Source: Luteimonas suaedae
Lineage (GTDB): Bacteria > Pseudomonadota > Gammaproteobacteria > Xanthomonadales > Xanthomonadaceae
Direction: 5' to 3'
Length of the DNA stretch: 64,000 nucleotides
NCBI RefSeq assembly: GCF_008312895.1
Contig: NZ_VSSP01000004.1
Coordinates: 62,001-126,000 of the forward strand
The position numbers and the translations under genes were made by a program. Of this stretch, positions 58,462 through 64,000 are shown in pieces; positions within the stretch are counted from its first letter, which is position 1; every line of letters begins with the position of its first letter. The notes beneath the pieces were generated by a model. The model made no database searches and had not been told where the DNA came from. It worked only from the letters and a program-made list of their open reading frames with translations.

Positions 58462-61140
58462 TCAGCGGCGCGGGCTTTCCGGCGCGCCGAGGTAGCCCGT
58501 GTTCGCTTGGCCGCGGACGACCTCGACGCGCTGGAATACTACGCCCGGATCGATGCGCCACAGTTTCAGGGTCTGCGCGCCGGCGCCGGCGGCGTGGCGG
58601 GAAACCGCAATATGCACGCGATCGGAAACGGCCTTGCTCCACGCGATCTTTTCCGGCGTGTCCGCACCGGTAGGGGCGGGTTCCAGCTTCATGCGGACGA
58701 TCTGCGGGGCTTCGTCGCCGATGGAAACGCCGAAGCGCAGGCCCTCGCCGCCGCGGAAGTCCAGGGTCGGCGACAGGGTGACACGCACTTCGACTTCGCC
58801 TGCGTCGCGCAGCCAAAGGGGATATTCCAGGCGCGGACCGTCCGCCTCCAACGCCGATTCCCGCGCCGTCTGCGGCCACGAGGTCACCCCGGAGAGCGTG
58901 CGGCCCAAGTTCGGAATCGTGATCCATTCGATGCCATCGCCACCGACGGCACGGGCGTGGTGCTCGGCTTCGATCGCGACCACGCCGTTGCATTCGACGA
59001 AGCCGCGCGCGTCTGCGGGAATGTCGCAGGCCGGCGTGGCCGGGGCGGCGGGCTGCTTCGGCTTCGCATTCGCTGGCACGCGCACCGTGGCCGGCAGCAC
59101 ATTGCGTTCCGGCTGTTGCCAGCTGGTGTAACCGATGCGGGTCTGCGACATCATCCACGGCCATTTGCCGCCGGCGATGTCCTGCTCATAAATACGCTGC
59201 AGTACGGCGTCGCGTTCGAAGCGCCGCTTGACCTGGTCGGCCCAATGGTTGGCCGAGGCCAGCCCCTGCGCGGCGTCGCGGTGGTTCTTCGCTTGCGCGA
59301 TGTACATCGAGTTCAGGTTGGCCAGGGCCAGCACCGGGTATTCGAGCAACTGGAAGAAGGCGTCGTGCGCCTCGGCGGGCAGTTCGCGTTTCACCGCTTC
59401 CACGCGCGCGATCAGGGCGCTCCATTCGGCCTCGACGCGATCGGCCTCGCCGCTGGCCAGGTCCCAGGTGTCGGCATCGGTCAGTTCCGGCGTGCGCCGC
59501 GCGCTGTACTGGGTGTAGCGGGTCAACAGGTCGCCGATCTCCTGCGCGTGTTGCGCGCCGAACTGCTCGGCGGCCCAGCGCGCCGGATACGCGGTCATCG
59601 CGTCCAGCGTCATCGCCTCGGGGTTCCACGCCTGGTCGAGGAAGAACGAGATCGGGAACTCCATCGGCTTGATGTCGCCGACGTTGACCACCCATAGCTG
59701 ATGCGCGCCGTACGCATGGGCCATGTTCATCTGTTCCCACGTGCGCTCGATCTGGGTGACGTTGAGCCACTTGTAGTTGCGCGTGGTGCCAACGTAGTCG
59801 AAGTGGTAATACACCCCGTAGCCGCCGGCGCGCCGGCTCTTGCCAGACACGTCGTCGCCGGGATTGGGCAGGCGGCGGATATTGCCCCAGTTGTCATCGG
59901 CGAACAGCAAGGTCGCGTCGTCGGGCACCTGCATGCCCTGGTCGTAATAGTCCTGCACTTCCTTGTACAGCGCCCAGACCTGCGGGGTCTGTTCCGCTGG
60001 CTTGCCGGTGACGTCGGCGATGATTTTGCGCTGGTCGGCGACGATGGTTTCCAGCAGGCCGATGGCGGTGTCTTCGCTCATCGCCTCGTCGCCGTCGCCG
60101 CGCATGCCGATGGTGACCACGTTTTCGTTGTCGCCCATCCGCTCGATGCCGTCGCGCCAGAACGCGCGCAGGTTCTCGGCGTTCTTCGTGTAGTCCCACG
60201 GGCCCTTGCCGTGACGCTCCCACTCGACATGGGCGCGCGTCATCGGCTCGTGGTGGCTGGTGCCCAGCACCACGCCCATCTCGTCGGCCAACTCCGGGCT
60301 GCGTGGATCGTCGTCGTAGATCGCGCGGCCCCACATCGCCGGCCACAGGAAATTGCCTTTCTGGCGCAGAATCAGCTCGAACACGTGTTCGTAGAACTTG
60401 TGGTTCGGACCGCCGAACTTCGCCTTCATCCAGCCGCCGAGCGCGGGATCCTCGTCGTTGATGAAGATGCCCCGGTACTTCACCGCCGGCGCGTCGACGA
60501 AACGACCCGGCGCGACGTGCAGCGCAGCGCGTTTCGGCACCGGCACGTCCGCCCACCAGTGCCAGGGCGACACGCCGATGTGCCGCGACAGCTCGTAGAC
60601 GCCGAAGATGGTGCCGCGCTTGTCGGCGCCGGCGATCAGCAGAGCACGGTCGATGCCGGGCTCGGGTGCGTCGACGACCTCGATCAGGTGCGCTTCCCAG
60701 CGGCCGGCGACATCGCGCGTGTCGATGCCGCGCTCGCGCACGATGCGGTCCACGCGCGCGCTGTGGCCCAGGGTGCCGACGATGATCGCGGTGCGGCCGG
60801 CAGGGCCCGCACCGGTCGAGAAGTCCGCTTCGGCGCCGGCCACCGCGGACAGGTCGGCGCGCAGGTCGCGCGCCGCGCGCAGCACGCCGGGGAAGTCGTC
60901 CGCGTCCGCGAGCACCGTTGCCGGCACGCCGCCGGTGATCAGGGGCAGGGCGCCCTCCACGGCACGTGCGCAGACGGCGGCGGGTCGGGTGCAGTCCGGG
61001 GCCTGGGCCCGCGCCGCGCCCGCGACGAGCACCAGCAAGGCGAGCGCGACGGCCGCGGCGGCGCGCAGCACCGGCGCCGCTGCATCGCGCGGCGGACGCA
61101 ACGCGACTGTACGACCGGGCCTGGGTATCAATGCACTCAT
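58462..61140 (-). CDS. GH115 xylan alpha-1,2-glucuronidase
   Basis: An 892-residue exported GH115 enzyme, which releases (4-O-methyl)glucuronic acid from internal as well as terminal xylose units of polymeric xylan. After the signal sequence (AAAVALALLVLVAGAARAQ), family motifs are: YELSRHIGVSPWHWWADVPVPKR, KYRGIFINDEDPALGGWMKAKFG, ILRQKGNFLWPAMWGRAIYDDDP, GVVLGTSHHEPMTRAHVEWE, LFADDNWGNIRRLPNP, GGYGVYYHFDYVGTTRNYKWLNV, and a C-terminal beta-sandwich region from CDIPADARGFVECNGVVAIEAEHHA. ATG 61140 overlaps the TGA of the GH10 lipoprotein gene (ATGA). Having both GH115 and GH67 lets the cell deglucuronidate polymer outside and oligomers after cutting. Confidence 0.93.
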   Translation of the reverse strand: MSALIPRPGRTVALRPPRDAAAPVLRAAAAVALALLVLVAGAARAQAPDCTRPAAVCARAVEGALPLITGGVPATVLADADDFPGVLRAARDLRADLSAVAGAEADFSTGAGPAGRTAIIVGTLGHSARVDRIVRERGIDTRDVAGRWEAHLIEVVDAPEPGIDRALLIAGADKRGTIFGVYELSRHIGVSPWHWWADVPVPKRAALHVAPGRFVDAPAVKYRGIFINDEDPALGGWMKAKFGGPNHKFYEHVFELILRQKGNFLWPAMWGRAIYDDDPRSPELADEMGVVLGTSHHEPMTRAHVEWERHGKGPWDYTKNAENLRAFWRDGIERMGDNENVVTIGMRGDGDEAMSEDTAIGLLETIVADQRKIIADVTGKPAEQTPQVWALYKEVQDYYDQGMQVPDDATLLFADDNWGNIRRLPNPGDDVSGKSRRAGGYGVYYHFDYVGTTRNYKWLNVTQIERTWEQMNMAHAYGAHQLWVVNVGDIKPMEFPISFFLDQAWNPEAMTLDAMTAYPARWAAEQFGAQHAQEIGDLLTRYTQYSARRTPELTDADTWDLASGEADRVEAEWSALIARVEAVKRELPAEAHDAFFQLLEYPVLALANLNSMYIAQAKNHRDAAQGLASANHWADQVKRRFERDAVLQRIYEQDIAGGKWPWMMSQTRIGYTSWQQPERNVLPATVRVPANAKPKQPAAPATPACDIPADARGFVECNGVVAIEAEHHARAVGGDGIEWITIPNLGRTLSGVTSWPQTARESALEADGPRLEYPLWLRDAGEVEVRVTLSPTLDFRGGEGLRFGVSIGDEAPQIVRMKLEPAPTGADTPEKIAWSKAVSDRVHIAVSRHAAGAGAQTLKLWRIDPGVVFQRVEVVRGQANTGYLGAPESPRR

Positions 61141-62225
61141 TCCGCGCCGGCCTCCAGTTCCGCATCGGCCTGAAGCCTGCCTTCGGAGGCTGCCGGCGCC
61201 GCTGCCTCGCCGCGCATGTAGCGGCGCAGCCATTCCAGCGCCGGCCGCTCGCTGCCGTCCTCGCGCACCAGATAGGCGCCCTCCTCCTCGCGCCACAGCC
61301 CCAACCGGAAGCCCCACAGGGTGACGCCCTGCACCGAGGGGTGCTCCCAGAACACCGGGAACACGCGCTGGTAATCGCGCAGCTGCGTCTCGTCGTCGGG
61401 ACCGTCGATGTCGAGCTCGGTGACGTAGATCGGTAGGCCGGTCACGCCCAGGGCATCGAGGTTTTCGCGGTGCACCGACATCGGAGTTTCTGTGGTGGTG
61501 GCGAAGGCGTGTCCCTGCACGCCGATGGCGTCGATCAACTGCTCGCGCTGCAGCAGTTCGATGATCTCCAGGTAGCGCCGGGTGGCCTCGGGGTCGTTGG
61601 TCACGCTGTACTCGTTGATCATCAGGCGGGCGTCGGGGAAATGCGCGCGCGCCATGCGGAACGCCTCGCGGATCCAGTCCCAGCCGCTCTCGCCGGCGCC
61701 GCCGAGCGCCTCGATGTAGTGGCCGCCGCCCTCGTCGTCCTGGCTCGGCGGATCGTTCAGCGGTTCGTTCACCACCTCCACGAAATCGATGTCCGGGTAG
61801 CGCGCCGCCACCGCGGCGAACCATTCCTCGATCTCGGCGCGCTGCTCCTCCGGCGGTAGTGCCTCGATCCACTCCGGCTGCTGGTTGCCCCACACCATCA
61901 CGTGCATCTGGAACGGCAGGCCATTGTCCTTGGCGGTGCGGTAGGCGGCATCCAGCTCAGTCCAGTCCATGACGTCGCGCTCGGCCTCGACCTCGCCCCA
62001 CTTGCCGCCGTTCTCGGGCGTCACCTTGTTCCAGTAGCGCAGGAAATCCTGCGCCTGCGGCGGGCTGTGGGCGCTGCCCAGGAACTTCTCGTGCCCCGCG
62101 GCGATGGCGGTGCCGGCGGGCGTTTCCGCCTCCGCTGCCGCCGGCGGATCATGCTTGCCGCAGCCGGCGAGGCAGAACGCGAGCGCGATCGGCGTTGCGA
62201 GCAGGCGGTCCGGTGTCTTCTTCAT
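61137..62225 (-). CDS. GH10 endo-xylanase lipoprotein
   Basis: A 362-residue protein beginning MKKTPDRLLATPIALAFCLAGCG, a lipoprotein signal with lipobox LAGC. The GH10 barrel is present: FLRYWNKVTPENGGKWGEVE, MHVMVWGNQQPEWIEALP, FVEVVNEPLNDPPSQDDEGGGHY (acid/base Glu in NEP), IGVQGHAFATT, IYVTELDIDGPDDE (nucleophile Glu) and VTLWGFRLGLWREEEGAYLVREDGSERPALEWL. The WGN in place of WHN/WHSQ and the short loops mark it as a divergent member of the type found in hexuronate/xylan loci, perhaps acting on oligosaccharides at the membrane. Coupled to GH115 by ATGA; 80 bp after the transporter. Confidence 0.92.
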   Translation of the reverse strand: MKKTPDRLLATPIALAFCLAGCGKHDPPAAAEAETPAGTAIAAGHEKFLGSAHSPPQAQDFLRYWNKVTPENGGKWGEVEAERDVMDWTELDAAYRTAKDNGLPFQMHVMVWGNQQPEWIEALPPEEQRAEIEEWFAAVAARYPDIDFVEVVNEPLNDPPSQDDEGGGHYIEALGGAGESGWDWIREAFRMARAHFPDARLMINEYSVTNDPEATRRYLEIIELLQREQLIDAIGVQGHAFATTTETPMSVHRENLDALGVTGLPIYVTELDIDGPDDETQLRDYQRVFPVFWEHPSVQGVTLWGFRLGLWREEEGAYLVREDGSERPALEWLRRYMRGEAAAPAASEGRLQADAELEAGAE

Positions 62226-62305
62226 CGTTGCGTACCTCGGAGGATGTGGATGCGTTGATCGTTGCCGTGGGCCAAGGCGGCGCGGCGCCTGTGCGGGCGC
62301 CCGGG

Positions 62306-63616
62306 TCAGGGGGCCGTCGCCGGTCTGTCCACGTCCAGGCGCGCCGGTTCCAGGCGCGGCGCCAGCAGGTGGATGACCAGCAGTGCGCTCAGGTAGGCGC
62401 AGCCTGCCATGACGAACATCGCCGCATAGCTGCCGGTGTGCTGCTTCAGCCAGCCGGCGCCAAGATTGATGCAGAAGCCGCCCATCGCGCCGGCGAACCC
62501 GCCGATGCCCACCACCGAGCCGACCGCGGTGCGCGGGAACATGTCGGACGTGAGCGTGAAGAGGTTGGCCGAAAACCCCTGGTGGGCGGCTGCGGCCAGG
62601 CCGATGAGCCACACCGCGACCCACTGGCCCTCCACATGTGGCGCGAACACGACAGGCAGGATGCACAGGGCGCAGGCGAACATCGCGGTCTTGCGCGCGG
62701 CGTTGGCGCTCCAGCCGCGTTTCATCAGCGCCGAGCTCAGCCAGCCGCCGCCCACGGAACCGACGTCGGCCAGCAGGAACACCGTGACCATCGGCAGCCC
62801 GATGGTCCGCAGGTCCACGCCGAAACGGTCGGCCATGAACAGCGGGAACCAGAATAGGTAGAACCACCAGATCGAGTCGGTGAGGAATTTGCCCAGGGCG
62901 AACGCCCAGGTCTGGCGGAACCGCAGCAGCTGTGCCCACCGCAGTCTCCCCGGCGGGTCGGGCGGATCGCTTTCGATGTGCGCGAGTTCGGCGCTGGACA
63001 CCTTCGGGTGCTGCGCCGGACGGCGATAGACCGGCCACCAGAACAGGATCCAGACCAGGCCGGCGAGACCGGTGGCGACGAACGCCGTCCGCCAGCCCCA
63101 GGTCAGGGCCAGCCACGGGACGACGAGCGGGGCGACGATGGCGCCGACGTTGGAGCCGGCGTTGAAGATGCCGGTGGCAAGCGCCCGCTCCTTCTTCGGG
63201 AACCACTCGGCGACGGTCTTGACCGCGGCCGGGAAGTTGCCCGACTCGCCCAGCCCCAGCGTGAAGCGCGCGAGGCTGAACCCCACCACCGACTTCGCCA
63301 GGGCATGCCCCGCCGCGGCCAGCGACCACACGGTGAGATACACGGTGTAGCCAATCCGCGTGCCGACGCGGTCGATGAACCAGCCGGCGACGAGAAACCC
63401 GATCGCGTAGGCCAGGGTGAACGAAGCGCTGATGACGCCGTAGTCCTGGTCGCTCCAGCCGAGCTCGGTACGGAGCGTGGGCGCGAGCACGCCGAGCACG
63501 GCGCGGTCCACGTAGTTGATGGTCGTGGCGAAGAACAGCAGCGCGCAGATGACCCAGCGGTAGCGGCTGATCGTGGCGGTCGGCGTCGATGTGCCGGTGG
63601 CGTGGGTGCTGCTCAT
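62306..63616 (-). CDS. exuT: MFS hexuronate transporter (ExuT-like, anion:cation symporter family)
   Basis: A 436-residue 12-helix transporter. Signatures of the ACS family: YRWVICALLFFATTINYVDRAVLGVLAPTL (helix 1 with the NYVDR motif), IDRVGTRIGYTVYLTVWSLAAAGHALA, FTLGLGESGNFPAAVKTVAEWFPKKERALATGIFNAGSNVGAIVAP, and TWAFALGKFLTDSIWWFYLFWFP. The best match from memory is ExuT-type glucuronate/galacturonate:H+ symporters, and the downstream genes (two GH10, GH115, uxaC) support glucuronate or aldouronates as substrate. ATG 63616 is preferred over 63655 because the latter adds only arginine-rich residues. First gene of the reverse operon, preceded by two operator palindromes. Confidence 0.9.
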   Translation of the reverse strand: MSSTHATGTSTPTATISRYRWVICALLFFATTINYVDRAVLGVLAPTLRTELGWSDQDYGVISASFTLAYAIGFLVAGWFIDRVGTRIGYTVYLTVWSLAAAGHALAKSVVGFSLARFTLGLGESGNFPAAVKTVAEWFPKKERALATGIFNAGSNVGAIVAPLVVPWLALTWGWRTAFVATGLAGLVWILFWWPVYRRPAQHPKVSSAELAHIESDPPDPPGRLRWAQLLRFRQTWAFALGKFLTDSIWWFYLFWFPLFMADRFGVDLRTIGLPMVTVFLLADVGSVGGGWLSSALMKRGWSANAARKTAMFACALCILPVVFAPHVEGQWVAVWLIGLAAAAHQGFSANLFTLTSDMFPRTAVGSVVGIGGFAGAMGGFCINLGAGWLKQHTGSYAAMFVMAGCAYLSALLVIHLLAPRLEPARLDVDRPATAP

Positions 63617-63767
63617 GCCGGGCCTGTTGCCGGCAACGCGGGGGCGCGCGTGCACGCGGCGCCAGCGCGGGCGCGATGCGGATCATTGCGCTGCAACGCG
63701 CCGCGCGGGTGTCGACCGGTTCGCTTCATCGCCGTTTTTCCCCTCGCACAGGGCGGTGCCCGCCATG

Positions 63768-63783
63768 ATGGTAGCGCTATCAG
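63768..63783. promoter_or_regulatory. LacI-family operator, proximal copy
   Basis: ATGGTAGCGCTATCAG, matching the perfect operator at 63929 in 13 of 16 positions, about 150 bp before the transporter ATG. Confidence 0.65.
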
Positions 63784-63928
63784 TAGCACAGGCGGAACCG
63801 GGCAGGCTACCGCCGCGTCGCAGAGTCGAAACCACGGTATGGCGCACGGGAATGATGCTGCGCTGCAGCGTCGACCGCGCTGGGCGGGGGCCGGGCCGTC
63901 ATGCTGCTACGCAGCGTGCGGAGCAAAA

Positions 63929-63944
63929 ATGGTAGCGCTACCAT
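63929..63944. promoter_or_regulatory. LacI-family operator, perfect 16-bp palindrome
   Basis: ATGGTAGCGCTACCAT is a perfect inverted repeat with the CG-centred symmetry of LacI/GalR operators and closely resembles the xyl-box of Xanthomonas. It lies 313 bp upstream of the transporter start and may belong to a gene beyond the window edge. Confidence 0.75.
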
Positions 63945-64000
63945 CTGCCGCGTTCGTCTTCGGGCCGTTGCACGCCAACAGCGTCGGGACCAGTCGGGAA

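Larger units (their letters stand above)
63617..64000. other. regulatory region upstream of the transporter operon
   Basis: 384 bp without a gene up to the window edge. It carries two copies of the LacI-type palindrome (63768-63783 and 63929-63944), 161 bp apart centre to centre, and should contain the operon promoter. The distal copy may serve a gene beyond the window. Confidence 0.6.

Noticed and set aside
63573-63935. 120-codon forward frame at the right edge
   Set aside because: Overlaps the N-terminus of the transporter gene and the operator region; no ribosome site or family motif.
1-64000. tRNA, rRNA, insertion sequence or prophage
   Set aside because: No cloverleaf-like sequence, rRNA core, transposase, integrase or phage structural protein recognised on either strand; the repeats lack an associated transposase in this window.

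Overview
The window is high-GC DNA with short intergenic gaps, many ATGA/GTGA start-stop overlaps, several TonB-dependent receptors, Tat-exported enzymes and a complete glucuronoxylan utilisation locus. This combination, together with the intergenic repeat families and a LacI-type operator resembling the xyl-box of Xanthomonas, points to a gammaproteobacterium of the Xanthomonadaceae/Lysobacteraceae (Luteimonas, Lysobacter, Pseudoxanthomonas, Xanthomonas range). I cannot fix the genus from sequence alone. No rRNA, tRNA, CRISPR, phage or transposase gene was recognised.

Layout. 1-9.8 kb: a membrane-protein end, an S41 protease/MarR pair, msrB-msrA, DUF2277, a MarR-GNAT fusion with palindromic operators, DUF899, a degraded RidA-like gene, a chain of two micro-genes coupled to a saccharopine-dehydrogenase-like protein, and a frameshifted AraC regulator. 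9.9-16.2 kb: three paralogous exported proteins with two NTF2-like domains each, a DUF5916 outer-membrane protein and a divergent LysR regulator. 16.2-22.8 kb: arginase-family enzyme, LysE exporter, cation/proton antiporter, ArsR-SRPBCC pair with an apparently leaderless promoter, dienelactone hydrolase and a low-affinity iron permease family protein.

23.1-36.8 kb: first half of the xylan locus. A LacI repressor is followed by a forward operon of GH67 alpha-glucuronidase, acetylesterase, mannonate dehydratase, GH43, GH3 and fructuronate reductase. 54.6-63.6 kb: second half, on the reverse strand: hexuronate transporter, GH10 lipoprotein, GH115 alpha-glucuronidase, glucuronate isomerase, second GH10, and an SMP-30 lactonase-like lipoprotein. 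Both halves carry the same palindromic operator, so one repressor can plausibly control both. Inferred flow: GH10 enzymes cut the xylan chain; GH115 (polymer) and GH67 (oligomer ends) remove (methyl)glucuronic acid; the esterase removes acetyl groups; GH43 and GH3 release xylose and arabinose; ExuT-like uptake, UxaC, UxuB and ManD convert glucuronate to 2-keto-3-deoxygluconate. The xylose and KDG pathways lie elsewhere.

36.8-54.6 kb, between the halves: a TonB receptor overlapping a Tat-exported class V aminotransferase, a PhoD phosphatase divergent from a second receptor, a third receptor behind a CRP/Clp-type promoter, a glycosylasparaginase, a rhamnose-mutarotase-like protein, a compact operon of a haem-oxygenase-like diiron enzyme + VOC protein + class III aminotransferase, and a divergent QueC-like PP-loop enzyme.

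Two features recur. Short palindromic repeats sit inside the 5' ends of the GH43 and GH3 genes and extend their signal-peptide regions. Apparent single-base losses affect GH43 (fusing it in frame to GH3), the AraC regulator and the RidA-like gene, so either real decay or assembly indels must be considered.
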